From: Cephalotus follicularis
Taxonomy: Eukaryota > Streptophyta > Magnoliopsida > Oxalidales > Cephalotaceae
NCBI GenBank assembly: GCA_001972305.1
Contig: BDDD01005057.1
Span: 1-64,000 of the forward strand
Direction of reading: 5' to 3'
Length of the DNA: 64,000 nucleotides
Part shown: one piece after another, positions 21,122-33,200 of the stretch
How positions within the stretch are numbered: position 1 is the stretch's first letter
Layout of the letters: each line of letters begins with the position of its first letter
Program-made: the position numbers and the translations under genes
Notes under the pieces: model-generated
What the model saw: the letters and a program-made list of their open reading frames with translations, nothing else
Told to the model about the DNA's origin: nothing
The model's database searches: none

Positions 21122-22199
21122 CGTTTGTCACACCCCATTTAACATATACCACCCGAAGGTCATGGCAATTAACATATATTGAGCTTAAACCATAATCGAG
21201 GAAATTTTACAACTTTCTAATCACATAAGTTCTTGCAGAAGAATTTAAATATAATATGAATTTGAGCAATGTAACATGCATCCCATACTACATGTTACCA
21301 AATGTTTGACAGTAATACATAAAATCATCGTTAATCGCCCTCAAACATAGCATGAACTATTATCAATCAGTAACAATAACCATTTAACATTTCTCCAAAG
21401 GAAAATCAACTCTATCTTCTCTTCGGTCATACCATGCTTGCCAATATTTATCTCACTGCATCAATCAGAAATTGATAAGGTTAGCCGAATCCACTGGCTA
21501 AGTAGGAAAGATATAAAATCATTTTGAAGTCAACGATTATAAATGTCATGAAATGAACGCATCATGATGCAATACGTACTATATAGATCACTACATATAT
21601 ATAGAAACATATGTATATCCATCAATATATGAGAAACCATGCCAAGTGGCTACATCAATACAATCCATCAGTCATGTCACAAAGGACATATCAATCCATC
21701 CGTATGAAGTGCATCGCCGTCTCCTGGCACCAATATCATACTCCTACTTCAACCCCGTCTCCGGTCGACTCGAAGCAGGTTAGTGAATCCAATGTTACTC
21801 ACACAAGGCTAAGTAACCATTTTGGGTGTCCCTAAACATCTCCTGGAACCTAGAGCCCAACCCGCCGTTAGCCATCAGTGACAACCTCTGCCACCGCGAC
21901 AAACACAGCATCAAGCCAAATCAAAATCCAATAATCAATCCGTTTTCAAGCAGTTTATAAGTTATAAAATTCTTGAAATAACACATTTGTTCAAATTTTA
22001 TAATTAGTCTCCAAAATAGTATTTCAATCTTTTGAAATATAATATTTCCATGTAAAATAATGATTTGTAATAAAATCATGTATGCACTTTTTCTAAAATG
22101 ATAAAGCACTTTAGAATCAATAACAATGAATCCAAAGATCAATCCATAATTCAATACATAGTAATATGCAAGTAACCATATGCTCAAATGTAAATGAAC

Positions 22200-22515
22200 C
22201 ATTTTGGCGTCAATGTATACCCTCTAGGCGTCAACGTTGATAATAATCCTCCTATGCATCAACTCATAACCACTAGGCGTCAACGTGCATGGCAGTATTT
22301 CTAGGCGTCAACATATAACCTCTAGGCATCAACATTTATGGCGGACCATGTTTATGACAGACTTTCTAGGTGTCAAATTTCTCTCTTTGGCGTCGATGCT
22401 TTATGGTAGGAACCTTAGGCGTCAATGTCTTACCTCTTGGGGTCGACATTTTAAGTGTCTTTTTCCTCGCATAACCGGCCAAGGTGTCAACGCTTTTCCT
22501 CTAAGCATCGACTGT
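22200..22515 (-). repeat. GCGTCRACG cluster in D LTR, distal
   Basis: About ten copies of CTAGGCGTCAACG, GGCATCAAC, GGCGTCGATGC, GGGTCGACATT and similar. Most look like the GCGTCGACGC palindrome with C-to-T or G-to-A changes, as expected from decay of methylated cytosines. Confidence 0.8.
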
Positions 22516-23040
22516 TGAATGAAACCAGAACAACGTCTTCTCCATTGCAACACACAACAATCTCTTAAAACCAGTGGAACCAAGCATGACAACACATGCA
22601 ACTCAATCCATTTTCATTCCAAATCAGATCATGCATATCAGGTTAGCAAACCACAACATTTCACAGACCACAATCCATCATTTATGCATTTCACTAAATG
22701 AGCATTTACAATAATCGAACTCAAATCACGGTTATATAATCCATACCTTAGATTCCAAGTTAGGAATCGTAGTCCACTTCTTCAAGATCGCAGATCCATA
22801 GTGCCTTTGAGCTTCCAAGTCTGGTCCAGAAATTCTAGTCCTAGCTCACCTCCAACCTCGGTTCGAGCTTCCAAGCTTTTATATCCAGGTTTTAGTATGG
22901 ATAACGTGGCTTATCTCTCTCTCTCCTTTCTTCTCCCGTTTCTTTATCTTTTCTCCAGTGTAGGTTGAAAAAGAAGAGAGGCATGCTTTATGGAGGAGTT
23001 GTGTTTCAGTCTACCTCTTTCTTCCTGCCTGCATGACGCC

Positions 23041-23043
<3 letters not shown>

Positions 23044-23075
<32 letters not shown>
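23044..23075. repeat. (CT)n microsatellite in D LTR
   Basis: A CT run of about 32 bp in a pyrimidine-rich region. In the LTR's orientation it reads (GA)n. Confidence 0.95.
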
Positions 23076-23077
<2 letters not shown>

Positions 23078-23224
23078 TCTCACCTGCCCGCATGATGCAT
23101 CACCTGTCCCTTCTATCTTTCCTTCTGCCATTGCAGACAGGGGAAAATGGTGACTTGTCTAACATGCTACCTCTAGTGTGACAAGGAGACCGATCAGCAG
23201 GCGACACCTATCCTTAGCGCATCT

Positions 23225-23420
23225 TCTATCGGTGCCTTAACTTTATCTGTCATCACGTTTAGGCATCAACGTCAATCCCTAGGCATTGACGCATTGACCA
23301 TATTCCTTAGCACTAATAGGTTCCACGAACTGCGTTAACGCTTATCTCTTGGCGTCGACGTTTTAGGTCAAGAACCATAAAGGATGGCGCTTTACTTCTT
23401 GCTGTCGACTCTTAAAGCAT
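23225..23420 (-). repeat. GCGTCRACG cluster in D LTR, proximal
   Basis: About six decayed copies, including GGCGTCGACGTTTT and GGCATCAACGTC, within 350 bp of the LTR start in its own orientation. Confidence 0.75.
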
Positions 23421-23578
23421 CTCTTTTCCATATTTTTTTCAAGTTATCACAACATTCCTTAACACTCTTTACTCAAGATCCAACATTACACAACGGAAAT
23501 CCATAATCTACATTAATTCATCATAAATTTACAATGGAAATTACAATAGCACATTGAATGGAAATTCGGGACATTACA

Positions 23579-23868
23579 ATAAGGCACTCCTCTACTGAGG
23601 AGATCAGGCAAAGGTTTTTGATAGTGCCTGAGAAATAAGGTTTTCTCAATGAAGCCACTTACAAACCTAACGTCAGCGATGATGACGAGCTTGTCAGCTA
23701 CGACGAAGCAATGAAGGGCACTGATTCCAGGGTAGGGTAAGAGACCATGAAATTTGACAATGACTCTATTTACTCCTACCAAGTGAAGGACTTGGTATAC
23801 ATACCCAAAGGCATAAAATCCTATCGAATGCTAATAAATCTTCAGGACGAAGATTGGCATTAATGGAT
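23579..23868 (+). pseudogene. pol: F0 copia pol piece
   Basis: Matches in reverse the F2 pol stretch near 54830-55130. Shared segments include 'gaggagatcaggcaa' and 'aagggacttggtata'-like sequence. In copia elements this part lies upstream of or within the start of RT. It is too broken to assign residues. Confidence 0.5.
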
Positions 23869-25831
23869 GGATTATCTCGTTACCATTTGGATCTATCCTA
23901 AAGCTGATGCGGGGTTCGTGCTAGAGAGCATGTGACTGAACAGACCCACCATACGAAACCTATTTGGAATGTCATACCTATGTCAATAGGATTCCTATTG
24001 TCTCGGTAGTGTATGGTCTATGGTGACTAGTAGACCATTCGTGGACTGCGTTGTGTCGTTAGATCTGAGCGGTCGGCATGTGTTGTGTTGTGACTGCTTG
24101 GCTTTGATTTCCGTCTTCCCCAGCACTAGCCACGTGCTGGTAAAAGGGTTGTCTTTGGGCCTTGTGGGAGCTTCATTGAGATGTATGGGCGAGTGCGCAA
24201 TAAGGGATCGTCACACCCGTATGCAGGGGTGATCGGCTCTATAATATTTATGTCCGTTGAGACTCATAAAACCCTGATAAGGTACAGGTAGACTGGAAAT
24301 GGGGTTTTCAGGGAAGTCTGCCAAAAGTCTCAATGCAGACATGAATTTATAGTTATCGTGGCTTTACCTAGGGGTGACATTATTCTCAACCCTTGGTCAC
24401 GGTTAGAGCCAAGTATGACATAGGATGCATGACACATATGTCGTTGACTAGATAAAGTATTGGTTTACCGGATGTTGACTTATAGACGTAGTTCATTCTA
24501 CTATTCCGGGGGGTGATGGGATTCACACTGGGGCTGTTTTAATAATTGGGTACTATTGGGATGGTCGTACCACAACTCCTGGGATGTTCTGAGAAATTTA
24601 TAGTTGTATCAGACTCAAACCGAGCTTTCAGGTCCTGCCTGATTATTGGAAAAGCGATGCATGCTACACATATGCTAGTTTGGCAGAAAATCTAGTTTTT
24701 AACTAGTATATATTAATTTGACATTAGTGGTTCATTTTTTATTTACCACCGTATTGTCATATTAATATATAAAGAGAACCACAATAAGAGTATGTCTAAC
24801 ATACATTGTGTGGGGCACATAATTTAAACAAAGAGAGATTCATTACGTAAAGAGAATGAGACAAAATTAACAAATGTCTTGGTTTTTTATCTTTGGCACA
24901 CGGACACGCCAAAAATAGTGGAGACACATGCTACGTGTGCGATGGTGCCTGGTGCGTGCTTCTGGATAGAGAAGACGATGCCAGCGGCGTCGGTAGCCGG
25001 GAAAAGAGGTGCACCATCATCCACGGTAAGTCTCTTGCCTTTCTCTCCCCATTTTCTCTTCTTCTCTCTCTGGTTTTGCCGTGGGGTTTTTAACGCCACC
25101 CACTGACGCGACTTCTCTTTCCATGGCCGGTGGTCTCACTAGGTGGAGCCTTCATGGGTCTACCTATTTTGATGCTAGACTAGGTGTTGTTGTGCATTGC
25201 TTGGCTGATTTTTGTGCACCGAGTGGACCATGTCGACTTGGTGCTCTGTGCGTCGTGGCTTGGATTTCTGGCCTGAGCCACAACGAGTATTGTGCTACCA
25301 CCGTGAAGATCATGTGTTTTAGGGGCCGGCTTTGGCACGACCAGTCCATGGAGAGTTGACCGAGACTCACTGAATATGAACTCAGTGAGTCAACACTGCT
25401 GCTAGCTGCTCCAGACCGTTCCAGGGTGCTTCCCGCCCTGTTTCTGCTTGCAACTGGTAGATCGGGGCTTCTGGAGTCTGTCGGTGTCTTGGTTGAATTT
25501 TTCGTGGGCTGGCCAGAATCCGACAGTGGAGCAGGTGACTGGAAGTTGCCTTGACATGTGCATAGGGGAAAATTTGTGGAGCTGCCAACGTTGGTATAGT
25601 TCCTAATCATGTATTTATTGTTTGCCGAATTGGTTTCGGTTAAGTGGATGTATGCTTGACATTTTGTTTTGTTCGATTGAATATTAAATGGAGATCCTAG
25701 GCAGATTGATTATGGTAGTAAGATGTAAGTGCGAATCTTGACTTCATGTCTCGGTGTTTTCGAAAAATTAAAATTATACACACTTGCATCCTATACCCAA
25801 AATCGACCGGGACCCTCCCGAGTTCCAACCA
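23869..25831 (+). repeat. F0 LTR (start missing)
   Basis: Homologous in reverse orientation to the copia LTR at 50882-53397, e.g. 'gccaacgttggtata', 'ttgattgaatattaa'-like sequence and 'actcagtgagtc'. It ends 'gagttccaacca' just before the primer site. Small open frames in it have no recognisable similarity. Confidence 0.65.
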
Positions 25832-25832
25832 G

Positions 25833-25844
25833 TGGTGTCAGAGC
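25833..25844 (+). other. F0 primer binding site
   Basis: TGGTGTCAGAGC, one base different from the usual initiator Met-tRNA complement, follows the LTR end by one base. Confidence 0.65.
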
Positions 25845-28272
25845 AATCCGTTTTAATATCAATCGGACTTTGATTTCGGTTTTTGGTGACTATGTTGGAA
25901 TGATTAAAGTAGCTGAGATTTTAATTTAATTCCCTTTTCAGGGTTATTGTATAAAATTTATTTTTTCCGCGAAACCAAGGGAAAATAGATTTTAATTAAT
26001 CTAGTGAGAGTTTTACTGGAATATCGACAAACTTGTTGGGATTAATTCAAATGGTCATCGGAAATTGAAATTGCTTGTGTTTATTTATTTCTATTGTGGA
26101 TATAGATTTTAATGTCTTATGCATGATGGTAGGCAATGGGATTGAACCTAACTTTTGGTTTCTTTTTGTGGATGGTTTAAATTTGCATTATTATCTTGTA
26201 CTTTATTTGGTCTGTAATATGGTTACCTGCGTGCACCATTATTTCCTTATTTCTGTAATTCTCTCTCTCCCTCCAATTTGTAATCTATTCTTTAATTTTT
26301 TAAATGTATTTATGAAAATTTCATTTTGTAAATAAAAGAAGAGAATAATCACAAAGGAGCTTGAAGAGGAAGAGCAAGGAAATTCCAAGACCAAGTGAAT
26401 GTCATGTATGCATTGTGCATTTTGTAATAAAGTAGTTTTGAATAGTTCACCTAGGAGACCGAGTGATCACAGTGGCTCGTGTGATTGCTCATAGATTTAA
26501 TCCCTAGCCAGACCATTTTTATTTCTATGTGGGACATAGGTTGCATGAGATGGATGTTTACTTTTTGCAAACAATCCAAACGCGTCAAGCATAATAAGCC
26601 GTTTTCAAATGGATTGGAAGATAAAATCTATTATTAAACGAATTTGGTAATTTAAAATTTTATGAGACCTCAAATTCCTTCAATTGTAAATAATAAGTCT
26701 ATAAGTGGTAGGACACTAGGGTGTCCTATCATTGGCCTTCCATAATCTTCGTTGAATGGTGTGGACATATTGGGGAGAGCATCACTATTGCCCCGTAGCG
26801 GTCCCCCATAAGACCATTACTGTTCAGCTTCAGTATTGGGGTAGCTTTGGAAGGAAGTAGCCATGTTTTGGTACTGATGGCACGCTCACGGGCGGGTATC
26901 AAAACGGGACTATTTCTTTGATTGTTGTGGGTCTGACCTATACCGAGTTCATACTATTGAAGCACCCAGTGTTGGATTGTATGGGTCGTGAAGCCGGAAG
27001 TTGTATCAGATCTTGCATTCCAAGGGCGAGGCCCTAATGCAAATATGATGCTTTAAGCCTAACTATTCACTATTTTGGTTTGTCATGCCACAGCTGAGAC
27101 CATGATAGGGCGAGATAGATTTCGATCCCACTAGGAAGCGGGGCTTCCCAAGTTCCACATTGGAGGTGTGGGATACGATTAGAATAGTGGGAGGAGCCAT
27201 AATTTCTAAAGACCAAGGATTATGGTAATAACATAAAATCGAATGATCTGCTAGTATACTATCTTGTTTCTTCAAATAGTTTGTTATATAACATATTCTA
27301 TATACTAAAATGGCAGACAACACCATATTTTGGCATGTTTTATATTTTATTAAGCTACACAATCCATGTTCTTTGAATGGTTGAACATGAAACTCATGAG
27401 CATGAGGGTTGCTCATGTTATGACTGAGATACCCCCACATTAGAGATAGATGCATTTGACCATCATAAGGCCATGATGGCTAAGTGGTGGGACGACGATC
27501 ATAGACCTCAAAACATGGCGAGTGTTGCCTTGATGCCAAACTGGAAAACGCTATGTATTTGTTCACAGACCTTATGTCCGTGTTGATACAACTCGAGGAG
27601 TTGTTTGGCACACAGTCGGAGACTTATAAGGTAGTTTTGGACCACTCTGGATCAAAACAATTTGTGATACCTAATCCTTCTTCTGGAACAACCTCTGAGA
27701 GGGGTGGATCAAGAGGATCCAGTTCCAAGGGCAAGGCGCCCATAAGGAAGAAAGAAAAGGAATCACTACACGTGGTTGGGGATGCCATTCATAAGAGGAT
27801 TAAATAGCTTACAATGTAAGTTCAATTTGAGTCTTGGACTCAAGTTGTGAGACTAACATTTGTAACTCTTTGCAGATGCTAATAGGCGCTAGGCAGTTGG
27901 GAGCTGTGGATGCAATGGACCTACGACATGAAGATCGGGGATCTACTTTAATGTTGTATATTTTGATTTGTATATATATATATATATATATATAAAGAAA
28001 TGTGGCTTTTTTATATAGACTTAACTCTTATAAACATTGTTAAGAACTTTCGTTCTAAGCTTTAATTAGCATATCCAATGTATACTTTGTAAAGCTGGGA
28101 GCTTTTTTTTATTACATGTGGATAGTGACTATTATTTTCTATTGAAGTATCAGTCGGAACTGTTTGAAATACTAATAAAACAATAGCACTTACTATTGAG
28201 CAAGGAATTAATAATAAACGACTACGAGATATATGATATAAACCCTTCACAATCTTTTGCATTGTTGATGGA
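25845..28272 (+). other. Leader-like region of F0, no clear gene
   Basis: About 2.4 kb without a convincing coding frame. It probably holds the long untranslated leader and gag remnant of F0. A frame at 27553-27807 (MYLFTDLMSVLIQLEELFG, then a Gly/Ser/Lys-rich tail KGKAPIRKKEKE) could be a decayed copia gag end, but the match is weak. A (TA)n run lies at 27970-27994. Nothing else was recognised. Confidence 0.4.
27970..27994. repeat. (TA)n microsatellite
   Basis: A 25 bp TA run in the F0 leader region. Confidence 0.92.
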
Positions 28273-28832
28273 ATTTCACCCCTTGCGTTCTCCTCTAGCA
28301 TTCCAGCCCAGGTATTCCACCCCTGGCATTCTCCTCTGGCATTCCACCTCTGGCATTCTCCTCTGGAATTTTCCCCCTGGCGTTCGGAGGATGGAGCAAT
28401 GCGGAGGACAGTGGATGTCCTCTGCGCTTGCGTCCTCGGGCGTTAACAGAAAACGGAATGCGTGGAGAGGATGAAGCCGTCCTCTGCCCTGGCACCTTGT
28501 GCATCCTTACGGTGGAGCTCAGCACCGTTGCATGCATAGGTAGCCTACAGTGCACAGTGACGAGCTCGGCTTAGCGTCCTCAGCAGCGTTTCCATGGTGC
28601 GTAATAGTGGCGTCCGCACAAGGGAAGCCGCACGTCTGCACCTCTGGCGAATGGCGATAGCACCTTAGGCACGCAGCAACCACTCCTCGGCGGACCACAG
28701 GGGCACCTCAGCACATTGCAGTGGTGCCCCAGAGCATAGAGGTGGGAACATGGCACGCCGGCTGCTGGGTTTGGACGCATGGCGTGCATGCTCTGTTGCA
28801 CTTGTTCTCAACGAAATATGCTTACATATGCT

Positions 28833-28863
<31 letters not shown>

Positions 28864-29900
28864 TCCTATTATGCCAGTAGCCGACGTTTACATGATATAA
28901 AACTATTATGCACAGGCAGTCATCATTAACATATATACTCATGCATTCACTCGTTGCATATAACCAACATCAAGACAAAAATAACAACATTAAGTAAAGG
29001 CATAGGCTCTGAGTAGGAAGAAGTTCCTACCTCAATCCTCTGGTTACAAAGTGTTTCCCCCTTGGTCAGCACAAATCCTTAACTGCTCCTTCGACTTCTT
29101 TGCTCCTCAGTCCAATATATATATATATTCCTATTATGCTAGTAGCCGACGTTTACATGATATAAAACTATTATGCACAGGCAGTCATCATTAACATATA
29201 TACTCATGCATTCACCCGTTGCATATAACCAACATCAAGACAACCATAACAACACTAAGTAAAGGCATAGGCTCTGAGTAGTAAGAAGTTCCTACCTCAA
29301 TCCTCTGGTTACAATGTGTTTCCCCCTTGCTCAGCACAAATCCTTAACTGCTCCTCCGACTTCACTGCTCCTCAGTCCAACAGTTACAAATTCCCTTGCT
29401 TTCAGATTGTCTCTTGCATATCCTTCCAAAGCTGAGAGTGAGGGATTATATAGGAGAGGAGGAGGGAGGCAAGAATTCTCCAGATCTCCTTCATCTCTTG
29501 TTTTTTCCCTGTCATTTTTCCAGCAGCTGTGCCCCACTAACCATCTTCCCCTTTTATAGTCACCAGCAGAAGGTTCTGGATCCCACTACACAACTCCAAC
29601 CGTTTCCTCCACTAATTCCACCACGGGCTGTTGGGAACAGCCCAGTGCACTCCCCCTTTTATTTTCATTCCTTGGCCCAACAACAACACAATTATGGCCC
29701 AAATTCTCAAATCTTCATTAAATTCAATTCTAATTGGGCCATTGATATTTTTAGGTCCAACATTTCCATTCTAGGCCCATTTGTCATTAATTAAATTTCC
29801 AGTCCCATAATATTAATACATTTTTGGGCCAAATTACTATTCCTTAAAACTGTACATTTATACTCATATATTTTATTTACAAAAATTCCCGGTTATTACA
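28273..29900 (-). repeat. B 3' LTR, truncated, with internal duplication
   Basis: Matches 5' LTR positions from about 42470 to 43900. The breakpoint on the left falls inside the tandem CTGGCATTC array. A 265 bp segment (28861-29125) is repeated at 29126-29382 with an AT run at each copy's start. The right end is GGTTATTACA beside the PPT. Confidence 0.88.
28861..29382. repeat. 265 bp tandem duplication in B 3' LTR
   Basis: Two copies begin TATTCCTATTATG after an (AT)n run (28835-28862 and 29114-29128). The 5' LTR has one copy (43133 onward). The AT runs probably promoted the duplication. Confidence 0.9.
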
Positions 29901-29919
29901 ATCCTCCCCCCCTTAAAAG
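29901..29919 (-). other. B polypurine tract
   Basis: On the minus strand CTTTTAAGGGGGGGAGGAT directly precedes TGTAATAACC, the 3' LTR start. Confidence 0.85.
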
Positions 29920-29942
29920 AATCTCGTCCCGAGATTCCGGGG

Positions 29943-32900
29943 TCAAAACAGATGAGGATAGGCTGCTTTCATATCACCTTCACGCTCCCATGTAGCTTCT
30001 TCAATTCCATGACATTGCCATAATACCTTCATTAACGGAATACTCTTACTCCTCAGTTGCTTGATCCATCGGTCAAGGATGCAGATAGGAGCCTCAATGT
30101 AGCTCATATTCGGTTCTAGCTGTAAAATTTCCCAGTGAAGCACATGAGAAGAGTTGGGTTGGTATTTCCGTAGCATTGAAACGTGGAACACATCATGAAC
30201 ATTCGATAAGGCAGGAGGTAAAGCAAGTCGGTAGGCAGCTATGCTCACTCTCTCTAGGATATCAAAGGGTCCAATAAAGCGAGGAGATAGCTTCCCTTTC
30301 TTGCCAAACCTTATAATACCTTTGAGAGGGGAAACTTTCAAGAAAACATGATCTCCCACTACAAATTCCAGTTCTCTTATGCGGCGGTCCGCGTAACTTT
30401 TCTGTCTACTTTGGGCCGTTAACAGTATTTCTTTGATCATTTTCGCCTTTTCAGTGGTTTTTTGCACGAACTCTGGTCCCAAAAGACTTGATTCTCCAAC
30501 TTCAAACCAACAGATTGGGGTTCTACATTTCCGTATGTATAAAGCTTCAAAAGGTGCCATGCCAATACTGGCGTGGAAGCTGTTATTATAAGAAAATTCC
30601 ACTAACGACAGATGTACATCCCAACTGCCACCCCAATCTAGTACGCATGCTCTAAGCATGTCTTCCAAGGTTTGGATGGTCCCCTTAGGTTGCCCACCAG
30701 TCTGAGGGTGAAAAGTGGTGCTATAGAAAAGTTGGGTACCAAGAGCTGCTTGTAGTCTCTTCCAAAATCGTGATGTAAAGTGAGGGTCTCTGTCAGAAAC
30801 CACACTAACAGGTACACCATGAAGTTTTACAATCTCAGCAATATACAAAGTTGCCAACCGTTCAACAGACTAGGTGATGTTGATTGCCAAAAAGTGAGTA
30901 GATTTTGAAAAGCGATCAACGATCACTCATATAGCATCACGGTTGGTCCTTGTTCTTGGTAAACCGGTCACAAAATCCATGGTGATGTGTTCCCATTTCC
31001 ATTGTGCCACAGGTAAAGGTTGAAGTAAACTTGCTGGTCTTTGATGTTCTGCCTTAATTTGCTGACATGTCACACATGAGGAAACATATTCAGCAATCTC
31101 TCTTTTCATATCATTCCACCAAAAGTTAAGCTTCAGATCTCGATACATCTTAGTGCTCCCCGGATGCATTGAAAATCTGGAGCGGTGAGCTTGAGATAAC
31201 AGCTCCTCTTTCAATTCCTTATCATTGGGAACACAGATTCTGTCTCTGCATCTGATTAGCCCATCACTTTGCATTGAAAAGTCTAGCTTCAAGCCTCCTT
31301 GATCATTCATTGCAGCGTTTAGCAACAATCCGTCAGCACCATGTGCTTCTCGGATTCTTTCAAACAGCATTGGATGTACCTGTATATGAGAAATTATTAG
31401 GCATGCCAACTGGCAACTCAGTGCGTCAGCCACAACGCTAGCCTTGCCTGGGTGGTATTGAATTTCACAGTTGTAATCATTAAGTAACTCCATCCATCGT
31501 CTCTGTCTCATATTTAAATCCTTTTGAGAGAACATGTACTTCAGGCTTTTGTGATCAATATACACCTCAAATTTTGTCCCATATAGGTAGTGCCTCCATT
31601 TTTGCAGAGCGTAAACTACCGCTGCCAACTCCAAGTCATGAGTTGGATAATTTTTTTCATGGGGCTTCAATTTCTGTGAGGCATATGCGATCACCCTTCC
31701 ATTCTGCATCAAAACACAACCCAAACCACTGCCTAATGCATCACTATACACCACAAAGCCCTCGCTACCTTCTGGTAAGGCTAAGATTGGCGCAGAAGTC
31801 AAACGATGTTTGAGCTCTTGGAAGCTCTGTTCACATTGTTCATTCCATTCAAAAGCTACATTCTTCTGCGTCAATCGAGTCAGAGGAGTAGCTATGCAGG
31901 AGAATCCTTCGACAAAACGACGGTAGTATCCCGCTAAGCCAAGAAAGCTTCAGACCTCCGTCACATTCATTGGTCGTTTCCAGTCTTTAACTGCCTCAAT
32001 CTTCGAAGGATCCACTGACAATCCGTCATTGGATATGATATGTCCCAGAAAAGCTACCTCTGACAACCAGAATTCACATTTACTGAACTTGGCATACAAC
32101 CGATGATCTCTGAGAGTTTGTAATGCCAAGTGCAAGTGTTCTCCATGTTCCTCCATTGTTAGAGTACACTAGGATGTCATCAATGAAGACTACAATAAAA
32201 CGATCGAGATATGGACTGAACACTCGATTCATCAAGCTCATAAATGCAGCAGGGGCATTGGTTACCCCGAACGGCATAACAACAAATTCATAGTGTCCAT
32301 CGGGATGTCTTCCTTTCTGACATTTAACTAATGATATCCAGATCTTAGATCCAGTTTAGAGAACACTGTCGATCCCTTGAGTCGATCAAACAACTCATTA
32401 ATATGCGTTAGCGGGTATTTGTTCTTGATAGTTACTTTATTTAGCTATCGATAATTAATACAAATTCTTAAGGATCCATCCTTCTTCATAACAAATAAGA
32501 TCGATGCTTCCCATGGGGATGCACTTGGTCGAATGAAGCCTTTATTGAGTAAGTCCTGTAACTGTATCTTCAATTCTTTCAATTCAGGGGGAGCCATTCG
32601 ATAGAGAGCTCTCGATATAGGGGCCATCTCAGGTAGTAGATCTATAGTGAATTCCACATCTCTGTCGGTAGGTAAAGACGTTTACTCTTCCAGAAATACA
32701 TCCGGGTATTCACACACCACCGGAACATCATTCAGAACAGGCACCCATCGATTATTATCCATAATATGTGACAGATAAGCATTACAACCTTGTTTCAAAA
32801 GTCAGTCAGCCTGCATAGCAGATATCATTTAAACCGACTGAAAATCCAGGGTTGCAGTAAACTGGAACGGAGACTGTCCTGTCACGTTGAAGGTTACAAC

Positions 32901-33200
32901 CTTCCGGTTACAATCCACGTAAGAATAGTGTGCCGCTAACCAGTCTATTCCCAGTATTACATCAATTCCGTCCATCGGCAACACCATCAGATCTGCCAAG
33001 AGAATGTGGCCATTGATACCAACAGCACAAGACTTATACACCCAGTCGGAAGTAATAGACCTCCATACTGGTGTGCTTACTTCCATAAAAAATGGTAAGG
33101 GTTCCGGTTCCACATTCATTCATTGTATGAAATGCAATCCAATATAGGAGTGGGATGAACCGGAGTCTATGAGAGCTTGTGCTTCACAATAAAATAAGTA
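29943..33200 (-). pseudogene. pol: B protease, RT, RNase H, integrase, chromodomain-like end
   Basis: In reading order: protease part (VILGIDWLAAHYSYVDC near 32930-32980), RT ([18 protein letters not shown] near 32600, FIDDILVYS near 32170-32195), RNase H ([14 protein letters not shown] near 31730), integrase zinc-binding region ([11 protein letters not shown] near 31160) and core ([12 protein letters not shown] near 30655), and a C-terminal region with GPFDILERV and a chromodomain-like stretch ([19 protein letters not shown], near 29960-30020). Functions are as in A. The sequence is typical of Tekay/Del elements. It is broken in several places. Confidence 0.88.

Larger units (their letters stand above)
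20333..23578 (-). mobile_element. D: gypsy chromovirus fragment (gag plus 5' LTR)
   Basis: Minus-strand fragment comprising LTR 21126-23578, PBS 21111-21121 and the gag coding region down to the breakpoint with X at 20332/20333. No pol is present. The gag is related to those of A and E. The single LTR gives no internal date, but its decayed CpG motifs suggest it is older than E. Its right end abuts copia F0 pol. It is broken. Confidence 0.85.
21126..23578 (-). repeat. D 5' LTR (2453 bp)
   Basis: On the plus strand it runs TGTCACACCCC to GGACATTACA, i.e. TG...CA. It contains two clusters of GCGTCAACG-like motifs (22200-22515 and 23225-23420) and a (CT)n run at 23044-23075. No gene is seen. 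Confidence 0.88.
23579..28272 (+). mobile_element. F0: Ty1/copia remnant (pol piece, LTR, leader)
   Basis: Plus-strand copia remnant related to F1 and F2. It has a short pol piece (23579-23868) matching F2 near 54830-55130 in reverse, an LTR lacking its start (about 23869-25831), a primer site at 25833-25844 and about 2.4 kb of leader-like DNA. An LTR with pol before it and a primer site after it implies a shared-LTR or recombined arrangement. It ends where B's truncated LTR begins. It is badly broken and old. Confidence 0.65.

Noticed and set aside
24879-25610. Cluster of short frames on both strands
   Set aside because: They lie in the F0 LTR, which matches the copia LTR at 50882-53397 in reverse; the frames are not conserved there.
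27063-27455. 130-codon minus-strand frame in the F0 leader
   Set aside because: No recognisable domain or composition typical of a protein, and no relative in the window.
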